A model generated the notes under the pieces. That model had not been told where the DNA came from and ran no database searches. It saw only the letters and a list, made by a program, of their open reading frames with translations. A stretch of 12,547 nt of DNA. Source: Rhodospirillaceae bacterium. Lineage in GTDB: Bacteria > Pseudomonadota > Alphaproteobacteria > Rhodospirillales > Magnetospirillaceae. Shown here one piece after another: positions 6,847-12,547 of the stretch. The position numbers were made by a program, and so were the translations under genes. The stretch covers positions 1 through 12,547 of the forward strand of contig JASLCK010000189.1 of NCBI GenBank assembly GCA_030151865.1, written 5' to 3'. Each line of letters starts with the position of its first letter. The first letter of the stretch is position 1.

Positions 6847-8508
6847 ATGACCCAGCCCACCGCCGCCGCCCTGCTTGTGCAAGGACTTTCGGCCAACGGC
6901 GTCGATACCGTGTTTGGCGTGCCTGGCGAAAGCTATTTGGCCGTGCTCGACGCCCTGCACGACAGCGATATCCGCTTTATCAACTGCCGCCAGGAAGGCG
7001 GGGCCTCGATGATGGCCGCCGCCCAAGGCAAGCTGACCGGCAAGCCCGGCATCTGCATGGTGACGCGCGGGCCAGGGGCCACCAATGCCTCGTCGGGCGT
7101 GCATGTGGCTTTTCAGGATTCCCTGCCGTTGATCCTGTTCATCGGTCAGGTGGCCCGAGATCAAGCCGACCGCGAAGCCTTTCAGGAAATCGATTATCGC
7201 CGCATGTATGGTCAGATGGCCAAGTGGGTGGCGCAGATCGATGATGCCTCGCGCATTGCCGAATATGTCAGCCGCGCCTTTCACGTCGCCCAGTCGGGAC
7301 GTCCCGGCCCGGTGGTGCTGGCCCTGCCCGAAGACATGCTGCGCGAAGCAATCGCCGACCCCGTCGCCCTGCCGCCCGCCCGGCCCGCCTGCTCGGCCCC
7401 GACGCCCGACGCCCTGGGCGAAATCAAGGTCCGCCTGTCCCAGGCCGAAAAGCCGTTCCTGCTGATCGGCGGCGGCGGTTGGACCGCCCAGGCCTGCGAC
7501 GATATCCGCGATTTCGCCGTCGCCAATGACCTGCCGGTCGGGGTGTCGTTCCGCTGCCAGGATTTGTTCGACAACGAGCATTCCCATTATGCCGGGCATG
7601 TCGGCATCGGCATCGATCCGCAACTGGCCGAAACCATCAAGGACAGCGACCTGTTGCTGGTCTTAGGCGCGCGGCTGGGGGAAATGACCACCAGCGGCTA
7701 TGAACTGATCACCCCGCCCCGTCCGCGTCAGTCCCTGATCCATATTCACGCCGACCCGGAAGAACCGGGCCGGGTCTATTATCCCGATCTGCCGATTGCC
7801 GCCGATGTGCGTTCCGCCGCTGCCGCGTTGAAAGCCCTGGGCCGTATCGAGCGAAAGGCAGACAGCCGCTTCAAGGCCGCGCACGCCCGCTATCTGGACT
7901 TCAGCACCCCTGCCGCCCAAGCCAAGACGCCGATGGATTTGGGCCGCATGGTCGCCCATGTGCGCAACAGCCTGAACGACGACGCCATCATTTCCAACGG
8001 GGCGGGCAATTACGCCATCTGGCTGCACCGTTATTTCCGCTACCGCCGCCCCGGTGCGCAATTGGCCCCGACCAACGGCGCCATGGGCTTCGGCACCCCC
8101 GCCGCCGTGGCCGCAGCCCTGACCCGACCGGAAAGTCCGGTGGTGGCGTTTTCCGGCGACGGCTGCTTCATGATGACCATGCAGGAACTGGCAACCGCCG
8201 TGCAATACGACGCCAAGCTAATCCAGATCGTCGTCAACAACGGCATCTATGGCACCATCCGCATGCATCAGGAACGGCGCTATCCGGGCCGTGTCTGCGG
8301 CACCACCATGGGCCGCAAGACCGACTTTGCCGCCCTGGCCCGCGCCCTGGGGGCCGAAGGGGAAACTGTCACCGACATGGATGGCTTTAAAGCGGCCTTT
8401 GACCGCGCTTTGACCCATGACGGGCCGTTTTTGATCGAAGTGTGGGTGGACCCGGAAATCCTGTCGCCGTCGGCCACCATCAGCGGGTTGCGCAAAGCCC
8501 GCCCCTGA
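6847..8508 (+). CDS. Thiamine-diphosphate-dependent enzyme of the acetolactate synthase/2-oxoacid decarboxylase superfamily
   Basis: This 553-aa protein has the three-domain layout of the POX/AHAS superfamily. The N-terminal PYR domain has the cofactor-activating Glu50 in NCRQEGGAS. A central domain covers about residues 190-330. The C-terminal PP domain has the thiamine-diphosphate/Mg motif, SGDGC at 436-440 with NN at 464-465. A GGGGW segment near 208-212 is part of the central domain. The start follows CCGGAGA, 29 bases after the aminotransferase stop. It is the last gene of the operon. No acetolactate synthase small subunit is nearby and the context is amino acid degradation, so branched-chain synthesis is unlikely. 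A 2-oxoacid decarboxylase or lyase acting on the transaminase product (2-oxoadipate to glutarate semialdehyde) is the inference I favour. Specificity cannot be read from the sequence. Confidence 0.88.
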   Translation: MTQPTAAALLVQGLSANGVDTVFGVPGESYLAVLDALHDSDIRFINCRQEGGASMMAAAQGKLTGKPGICMVTRGPGATNASSGVHVAFQDSLPLILFIGQVARDQADREAFQEIDYRRMYGQMAKWVAQIDDASRIAEYVSRAFHVAQSGRPGPVVLALPEDMLREAIADPVALPPARPACSAPTPDALGEIKVRLSQAEKPFLLIGGGGWTAQACDDIRDFAVANDLPVGVSFRCQDLFDNEHSHYAGHVGIGIDPQLAETIKDSDLLLVLGARLGEMTTSGYELITPPRPRQSLIHIHADPEEPGRVYYPDLPIAADVRSAAAALKALGRIERKADSRFKAAHARYLDFSTPAAQAKTPMDLGRMVAHVRNSLNDDAIISNGAGNYAIWLHRYFRYRRPGAQLAPTNGAMGFGTPAAVAAALTRPESPVVAFSGDGCFMMTMQELATAVQYDAKLIQIVVNNGIYGTIRMHQERRYPGRVCGTTMGRKTDFAALARALGAEGETVTDMDGFKAAFDRALTHDGPFLIEVWVDPEILSPSATISGLRKARP

Positions 8509-8530
8509 CAGCATCGATCGACGTCCATTT

Positions 8531-8579
8531 TCTGTTTGGAGCGGCCCCAGCGCCGCTCGTCGCACCCGTTCCAAACAGA
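8531..8579 (+). other. Nested stem-loop after the TPP enzyme gene
   Basis: A perfect 10-bp outer stem (TCTGTTTGGA 8531-8540 with TCCAAACAGA 8570-8579) encloses a 5-bp inner stem (GCGGC 8541-8545 with GCCGC 8552-8556). There is no T-run after it; the true terminator follows 5 bases later. It may protect the mRNA 3' end. Confidence 0.55.
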
Positions 8580-8583
8580 GAGC

Positions 8584-8622
8584 AACGGCCCCGAGGCATC
8601 CCACCCTCGGGGCCGTTTTTTT
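8584..8622 (+). terminator. Rho-independent terminator of the catabolic operon
   Basis: A perfect 13-bp GC-rich stem (AACGGCCCCGAGG 8584-8596 with its complement 8605-8617) has an 8-base loop and is followed by a run of seven T (8616-8622). It lies 75 bases past the TPP enzyme stop and ends the rightward operon before rfbC. Confidence 0.93.
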
Positions 8623-8761
8623 GATCTGATCGCCCTGCCAGAAACAAAACAGACCGCAAGACTTTCTCGAACAGGGGAAATCGACTAGATTTGCCCCCTC
8701 ATCTTTTCCAGGAACGTCTTTAGGGCAACTGCCCCAGGGCCGGACACAGGACATTTACCCC

Positions 8762-9313
8762 ATGCAGATCAACCCCACCGCGCTGGACGGCGTGCTTGAG
8801 CTGGTGCCGCGTTTCTTCAAGGACGAACGCGGTTTCTTTGTTGAAAGCTATAGCCGCCGCCACTTCATCGAGGCGGGCATCACCCAGGAATTTGTCCAAG
8901 ACAACCATTCCCTATCGCGCCCCGAGGGCACCGTGCGCGGAATGCATTTCCAGATTGGCGCAGCGGCCCAAGCCAAGCTGCTGCGGGTGGCGCGCGGGCG
9001 CATCTTGGATGTGGTGGTGGATTTGCGCCGCGCCTCGCCGACCTTTGGTCAGCATATTGGAATGGAAATCTCGGCCGAACAGGGCAACCAGATTTACGTC
9101 CCGGCAGGCTTCGCCCATGGCTTTTGCACCCTGGAGCCCGATACCGAGGTTCTTTACAAGGTCGACAAATACTATTCGCCCGACCATGACCGGGGCATCG
9201 CCTGGGACGATCCCGACCTGGGCATCAAATGGCCGGTCACGCCCGATCAAGCCACCTTGTCAGGCAAGGACCGCACCCATCCCCGTCTGAAGGATTGCCC
9301 CGACCTGTTCTGA
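8762..9313 (+). CDS. rfbC: dTDP-4-dehydrorhamnose 3,5-epimerase
   Basis: RfbC/RmlC epimerises C3 and C5 of dTDP-4-dehydro-6-deoxyglucose, the third step of dTDP-L-rhamnose synthesis for surface polysaccharide. The 183 aa match the usual length of the family. Its cupin residues are visible: FFKDERGFFVESY near the N-terminus, QDNHSLS, RGMHFQ with the catalytic base His62 and Arg59, Lys72, VPAGFAHGF, VLYKVDKYYSP with Tyr132, and LSGKD near the C-terminus. The start codon has only a weak upstream site (ACAGGA, 10 bases away). The rmlA, rmlB and rmlD partners are not in the window. The 139 bases before it, after the terminator, probably hold its own promoter, but I could not define one. It converges with the glycosyltransferase gene 21 bases downstream. 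Confidence 0.95.
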   Translation: MQINPTALDGVLELVPRFFKDERGFFVESYSRRHFIEAGITQEFVQDNHSLSRPEGTVRGMHFQIGAAAQAKLLRVARGRILDVVVDLRRASPTFGQHIGMEISAEQGNQIYVPAGFAHGFCTLEPDTEVLYKVDKYYSPDHDRGIAWDDPDLGIKWPVTPDQATLSGKDRTHPRLKDCPDLF

Positions 9314-9333
9314 TCGGGGTCTGGCCCCTGATC
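9312..9333. other. Hairpin between convergent rfbC and glycosyltransferase genes
   Basis: GATCGGGG and CCCCTGATC pair as an 8-bp stem with one bulged base around TCTGG. It fills the whole gap between the two stop codons. It has no T-tract, so a role in terminating either gene is only possible. Confidence 0.4.
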
Positions 9334-9334
9334 C

Positions 9335-10276
9335 TTAAGCCTGTTTCGGGCGGATAATGCTGCGCTGTCTGGCGATGGGGCCAACCTCGAACGCCGCCAG
9401 GGTCCTTTCCATTGCCGACAGCGGACGGCCAAACGGCAGATAGCCGCGCAGGCGCAGCAGTTGATAAGGCAAAGCCGAGGCTTCGCCGCCGCCTTCGCGC
9501 CGCACCCACTTTTCGGCCCGCCCCGCCGCCCGCTGCAAGGCCAGACGGACATAACGGGCGGGCAAATCCGGGTGATCTTCCAGGAACAACTGCATCGCCA
9601 GATTATAGTCGTGGAAGACCTGATGCTTGCGGGCCACCATGATGCGCTCGCCCTCGCCCGCCGGGCCAAAGGCGGTCACGGCGTCCAAGGTGGCGATGGG
9701 ACCTTGCAGGGCCAGCCGCAGAGCCAGCGAGAAATCTTCGGCAAAGACGCGGCGGTCGCAACCGCCCGCCTTGCGCACCGCGTTCATGTCGAACAGGGTT
9801 TGGCTGGTGCCGGAAATGGTCCGCCCGATCACCAGGGCCAGGCCGTCGTCATGACGCACCGCCTTGCGCCCACACTGGGCGGCGTCGAACACCACCTCCT
9901 CCGGCTTGGCGTAATAATGCTGATGGCTATAGACCGCCACCGCCCCGGTTTCCTGCAAGGACCGCAGCAGCAAATCGGTGGCGAACGGAGCCAGAATGTC
10001 GTCGCTGCCCACCAGCTTGACATAATCGCCATCGGCCAGGGCGAACCCAGCATTGGTCGAGCCTGACGGCCCGGTATTGTCCTGATAGCGGTAATGGCAA
10101 TCAGCCCAGCCCTTGGTCAGGTCCTTGACGATATCGAGCGATCCATCGATCGAACCATCGTCGATAAAGATGAATTGCCGGTCATGCCCCAACGCCTGCT
10201 GTTCCATGGCGGCGACCACCCCTTGCAGATAGGGGGCCTTGTTGAACAGCGGGCAAACAAAGGAAATCTTGGCCAT
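9335..10276 (-). CDS. Family 2 glycosyltransferase
   Basis: This is a 313-aa GT-A fold transferase that would move a sugar from a nucleotide donor to a glycan or lipid acceptor at the cytoplasmic membrane face. The N-terminal strand ISFVCPLFNKAPYLQGVV is typical. It is followed by FIFIDDGSIDGS with the Asp pair at 39-40, then NTGPSGSTNAGFALADGDYV and the metal-binding-type GSDD at 90-93, then a FAEDFSLALRL segment where the catalytic acidic residue is expected. The C-terminal third has no membrane span. I chose the ATG at 10276 because family members start just before this first strand. An in-frame ATG at 10351 has a GGGGGGA site 7 bases upstream, partly buried in the hairpin at 10361-10398, and is a real alternative. 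rfbC next door suggests polysaccharide assembly, but the sugar specificity is unknown. Confidence 0.88.
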   Translation of the reverse strand: MAKISFVCPLFNKAPYLQGVVAAMEQQALGHDRQFIFIDDGSIDGSLDIVKDLTKGWADCHYRYQDNTGPSGSTNAGFALADGDYVKLVGSDDILAPFATDLLLRSLQETGAVAVYSHQHYYAKPEEVVFDAAQCGRKAVRHDDGLALVIGRTISGTSQTLFDMNAVRKAGGCDRRVFAEDFSLALRLALQGPIATLDAVTAFGPAGEGERIMVARKHQVFHDYNLAMQLFLEDHPDLPARYVRLALQRAAGRAEKWVRREGGGEASALPYQLLRLRGYLPFGRPLSAMERTLAAFEVGPIARQRSIIRPKQA

Positions 10277-10360
10277 GGGGCACCGTGGTGAAAATTTGGA
10301 CCCGCCCTTGTACTCGAGATAGGCGATCTTTTCCACGGCCACGCGCCGCATGTCAGATCC

Positions 10361-10398
10361 CCCCGCGCCCGCGACACCCCAGCATCGCGGGCGCGGGG
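10361..10398 (-). other. Perfect 14-bp GC stem-loop upstream of the glycosyltransferase gene
   Basis: CCCCGCGCCCGCGA (10361-10374) pairs perfectly with 10385-10398 around a 10-base loop. No T-run follows on either strand. It lies between the AT-rich gene ending at 10425 and the glycosyltransferase. It could act as a transcriptional boundary, or it could mask the ribosome-binding site of the alternative start at 10351. Confidence 0.6.
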
Positions 10399-10424
10399 TC
10401 TGGCCTAGGGCCATATAAACGACA

Positions 10425-11027
10425 TCATGGGGAAACATAGCAGTCTGTGTTTATTCCAATGACGTTAAATTTTCCGCTATTTTTTATATTAGAAGGAGTT
10501 TTATAGTGCTTAATTTCTAATAAATTTTCTTTTATGCGCTCCTCACGACCATAATCTGCGCTGAATAAATAAGGTTTCATTATAAGAGACAATGCCGGAG
10601 GAAGTCGGGTCTTCAGGAAAGAAAGCTCTTTCTCAAGATTTTCCTCTTCCTGACTGATCGCAAAATTCTTTCTTGCATCATTCCATTGCACAACGAACTC
10701 TTCAAAATTATCTATTTTTATACTTTGCCGTCCGTAATGCCCCGTTGATATCATGACGCCTTTTCCCCCAAACGGCTCAATTGTTAAGTCTTGCGTGTTA
10801 TACTTAAAGCCAAGAAGCACGACTTCTCTTCCGCCATTGGTTTTCGCGACGACGTAATCATCGCAAAACAGATACGCGCAGGTACGCCGGACGTAGTGCT
10901 CAACAACCCAGGGCGAATCGGGAATCTTAACAAACTCGCAACGTTCTGCAGGCCGGTCACACAATGCTAAGGGGAGAATCAGAAGGACGAGAGGCGGGAT
11001 GGCAATCAAACGAATTAATCTTTTCAC
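10425..11027 (-). CDS. Hypothetical exported or membrane-anchored protein
   Basis: I do not recognise this protein. From the GTG at 11027 it has 200 aa. A basic N-terminus (KRLIRL) is followed by a hydrophobic stretch at about residues 6-22, then CDRPAERCEF. This is a signal peptide or membrane anchor. The base before the first Cys codes for Leu, so it is not a good lipobox. The rest is polar, with a central strand-rich part (EVVLLGFKYNTQDLTIEPFG) and a Lys/Glu-rich helix (about 125-150). GGGGTGG lies 5 bases before the GTG, favouring it over the TTG at 11051. The gene is markedly AT-richer than its flanks and follows another small exported-protein gene by about 34 bases, so the two are probably co-transcribed and acquired together. 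Confidence 0.7.
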   Translation of the reverse strand: MKRLIRLIAIPPLVLLILPLALCDRPAERCEFVKIPDSPWVVEHYVRRTCAYLFCDDYVVAKTNGGREVVLLGFKYNTQDLTIEPFGGKGVMISTGHYGRQSIKIDNFEEFVVQWNDARKNFAISQEEENLEKELSFLKTRLPPALSLIMKPYLFSADYGREERIKENLLEIKHYKTPSNIKNSGKFNVIGINTDCYVSP

Positions 11028-11061
11028 TGACGCCACCCCACACTCATCCAATTCATTTTCA

Positions 11062-11715
11062 TCAAGGAAGAGTCATGTATTCCAGAACATTTATTTGAGA
11101 TTGCACATATAAAGAATGAACCTGAGCGATCTTTTCCCATTTGACGTCACCCTGACTGCGGGCGCGATCAATTTCTGTATTAGCTTTAGTCAGAATATCT
11201 GACAACTTCACCAGAACTGGTTTCGCAGAAACTCGAGGAGCAGGGGGATCGACAAGCATCCACCCCTGTTTTTTATGCACGAGCTTATATGAGACGACTT
11301 CATTATAAGGCTGGTGTGGGGCGCTGATAATCTGCAACCGACCCGGAACACGATTAACATCATCATAAGCAGACATCGCAGACTTGCCGACAACACGATA
11401 ACGAACGTCGATTGTTATCTTGTCTGCCGAAATGGGGCGTGTGCTTGCAATATCCCAGGTGCTGACGATAACAAACTCTTCATCCAGGTCCCAGGATTCA
11501 CGAGGCATTGAGCAGTCGCAATCACCAACGTCTGAACCTGTTCCGTCCGTAAAAACCACTCGACCGTGGCGCGCCGTAATATCCCCAGCAAACTCTCGTC
11601 CGACAACATCTCCCAGAATAGAGAGGGCAGAATCTTCTGCCGCCCACACATAATCTGAGCAGATTCCACACATAAAACTTAGGAGAAATCCAAGGAATAA
11701 TTTCCGCCGCACCAT
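11062..11715 (-). CDS. Hypothetical secreted protein
   Basis: I do not recognise this protein. From the ATG at 11715 it has 217 aa. It has a clear signal peptide (MVRRK, then a hydrophobic core with two Cys, probable cut after YVWA at about residue 25). The mature part has a Cys-X-Cys motif (GDCDCS), then alternating strands (KITIDVRYRVVG; VVSYKLVHKKQGWMLVDPP). This strand pair ending in GWxLVDPP is reminiscent of small alpha/beta export-associated domains, but I cannot name a family. GAGGTG stands 6 bases before the start. The frame is open back to 11886, but that part has no ribosome-binding site and runs through the 20-bp repeats. It is the first gene of a two-gene AT-rich unit and may encode a periplasmic partner of the next protein. 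Confidence 0.75.
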   Translation of the reverse strand: MVRRKLFLGFLLSFMCGICSDYVWAAEDSALSILGDVVGREFAGDITARHGRVVFTDGTGSDVGDCDCSMPRESWDLDEEFVIVSTWDIASTRPISADKITIDVRYRVVGKSAMSAYDDVNRVPGRLQIISAPHQPYNEVVSYKLVHKKQGWMLVDPPAPRVSAKPVLVKLSDILTKANTEIDRARSQGDVKWEKIAQVHSLYVQSQINVLEYMTLP

Positions 11716-11778
11716 CGAGACACCTCGGTCTGCCGACCCATTCCGACAAGGATAGGTTGCGCTCAACCAAAAGTGCAA

Positions 11779-11810
11779 GAGGCACCCCCAGATATCTCCA
11801 GGGGTGCCTC
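11779..11810 (-). other. Strong stem-loop in the leader of the hypothetical gene pair
   Basis: GAGGCACCCC (11779-11788) pairs perfectly with GGGGTGCCTC (11801-11810). The 12-base loop holds the palindrome AGATATCT. On the minus strand it is followed by TTGCACTTTTGG, which is T-rich but not a clean T-run. It directly abuts the first 20-bp repeat at 11811. It could be a weak terminator insulating the gene pair, or part of a mobile-element end. Confidence 0.55.
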
Positions 11811-12012
11811 CGGTATGATTGATTAACGTCCAGTATGATACATTAACGTCACCGAACACAAGTGTTCCATGACGCGATAGTTTCATACTGAAATGTTGCT
11901 AACCCATTGATTCATCGTCACAGCCGAACAGCCAGACGCAGTTAATGTTTCATACTGGCCGGACAGTGCTGAGCTAGTCGCCACGAGTGCGTGACGCGAA
12001 TGTATCATACTG
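11811..12012. repeat. Five copies of a 20-bp repeat in two facing groups
   Basis: The consensus is CAGTATGATACATTAACGTC. Copies on the plus strand are 11811-11830 (3 differences) and 11831-11850 (exact), in direct tandem. Copies on the minus strand are 11871-11890, 11938-11957 and 11993-12012. The exact plus-strand copy and the copy at 11993-12012 share a further AC, making 22 bases with 20 identical. The two groups point toward each other. This non-coding stretch, 11716-12115, contains no other gene that I can support. Such clusters are typical of transposase-binding sites at complex transposon ends, or of a multi-site operator. Confidence 0.85.
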
Positions 12013-12025
12013 AATGCCGCCCACA
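11811..12025. mobile_element. Possible relic of Tn7-like transposon ends
   Basis: Read on the minus strand from 12025, the sequence begins TGTGGGCGG and reaches the first repeat copy after 13 bases. Tn7 itself begins TGTGGGCGG and carries 22-bp TnsB sites, spaced at one end and packed at the other. Here one group is tandem and the other spaced. No tns genes and no convincing 5-bp target duplication are seen, and the left terminus is not TGT, so this is tentative. Confidence 0.3.
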
Positions 12026-12115
12026 CCTCTCACCCAAAACCACGCCCTTCCGTTGCGGCGCGTGGCCACTTCCCTTACCATCAGGACCAAGTCCCATCAC
12101 GCATCAGGCAGCTTC

Positions 12116-12547
12116 ATGATCCGCAGTATCTCGGCACTTCTGTTTGGGGGATTGGCCTTGGCTCTGGCTTCCTGCGCCGGGGTGGATGAAGCCTCGCTGC
12201 CTGGGGCGGGCTGCCAATCACACGAGGAAGGGTTGACCTATTGGCGCCAGGGCGATTATGCCGCCGCCGCCCGCTGTTGGCGGCCCCGCGCCGAGGCGGG
12301 CAATGCCCGCGACGCCATGGCCTTAGGGATGGCCCTGGACCGCATGGCCGCCGGAACCCAGACGCCGCTGACGGAAATTCCCAATCCCCTGCTGGTCGAA
12401 GCCGAAGAGTGGCTCTATCGCAGCGCCCGGCGGCAACTGCCCGCCGCCGAATATGAACTGGGACAATTCATCGCCAATCACTGGTGCTATCCCCTGCACC
12501 GCCGCTGCGAGGAAGCCCGCGACATCCTGAAGAAGGCCCTGATCGCC
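12116..12547 (+). CDS. Sel1/TPR-like repeat lipoprotein (partial, C-terminus outside window)
   Basis: There are 144 codons before the window ends. The N-terminus is a lipoprotein signal: a short basic start, a hydrophobic core, and a clean lipobox LASC with the lipidated Cys20. After a short linker come helical repeat units resembling Sel1/TPR. One is around EGLTYWRQGDYAAAARCWRP, one around AEAGNARDAMALGMALDRMA, then AEEWLYRSARRQ with AAEYELGQFIAN, and a fourth begins EEARDILKKALIA. Sel1 lipoproteins usually serve as periplasmic or outer-membrane scaffolds for protein contacts. The start ATG at 12116 has only a weak AGGCAG upstream, but the signal peptide begins exactly there. GC content and codon use return to those of the genome backbone. 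Specific function is unknown. Confidence 0.8.
   Translation, partial: MIRSISALLFGGLALALASCAGVDEASLPGAGCQSHEEGLTYWRQGDYAAAARCWRPRAEAGNARDAMALGMALDRMAAGTQTPLTEIPNPLLVEAEEWLYRSARRQLPAAEYELGQFIANHWCYPLHRRCEEARDILKKALIA

Noticed and set aside
6847..8508. Biosynthetic acetolactate synthase (ilvB) or sulfoacetaldehyde acetyltransferase (xsc)
   Set aside because: There is no small subunit and the operon is catabolic. The lysine-type neighbours give no support for sulfonate metabolism, and no phosphate acetyltransferase is nearby. Left as a family-level call.
10425..11027. Lipoprotein call based on a Cys after the hydrophobic stretch
   Set aside because: The residue before the Cys is Leu (LALC), which does not fit the lipobox, so an ordinary signal peptide or anchor is more likely.
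11811..12012. CRISPR array
   Set aside because: The repeats are in mixed orientation, two are directly abutting with no spacer, spacings are irregular, and there are no cas genes.
12241..12456. 71-codon plus-strand frame inside the Sel1-like gene
   Set aside because: Arg/Pro-rich off-frame translation overlapping a lipoprotein gene with a clear signal and repeats.

Overview
The window comes from a GC-rich proteobacterium. Strong GCC/CTG/GGC codon preference and the gene families present fit an alphaproteobacterium, perhaps of the Rhodospirillales/Magnetospirillum type; the taxon is an inference because no rRNA or marker gene is present.

Region 1 (1-8622) is an amino-acid uptake and catabolism locus built around a LysR-type regulator. 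Leftward from the regulator run a periplasmic family-3 solute-binding protein (552-1385) and a polar-amino-acid ABC transporter ATPase (1-463, cut by the window edge). Rightward run four closely spaced genes: an FAD-dependent amine oxidase (2695-3978), an ALDH7/antiquitin-type aldehyde dehydrogenase (4008-5549), a class I aminotransferase (5561-6817) and a thiamine-diphosphate enzyme (6847-8508), ending in a strong intrinsic terminator (8584-8622). The oxidase plus ALDH7 pair beside a LysR gene recalls the AmaA/AmaB pipecolate branch of lysine degradation. The inferred route is: import of lysine or pipecolate; pipecolate to piperideine-6-carboxylate; then 2-aminoadipate; then 2-oxoadipate; then possibly TPP-dependent decarboxylation. 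The last step is the least certain and the most novel. Two similar modules of about 87 bp, in opposite orientation, flank lysR, and each reads outward into one of the two operons. They look like paired operator/promoter regions that coordinate uptake with breakdown.

Region 2 (8762-10276) holds two surface-polysaccharide-type genes in convergent orientation: rfbC (dTDP-4-dehydrorhamnose 3,5-epimerase) on the plus strand and a family-2 glycosyltransferase on the minus strand.

Region 3 (about 10425-12025) is distinctly AT-richer and probably acquired. It carries two minus-strand genes for small exported proteins that I do not recognise. A roughly 400-base non-coding stretch (11716-12115) follows, with a strong hairpin and five copies of a 20-bp repeat, two facing right and three facing left. 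The right-hand group ends in TGTGGGCGG (minus strand, outer edge 12025), the same nine bases that begin Tn7, so this may be a relic of Tn7-like transposon ends.

Region 4 (12116-end) returns to high GC and begins a Sel1/TPR-like lipoprotein cut by the window edge. No rRNA, tRNA, CRISPR array or intact transposase gene was seen.
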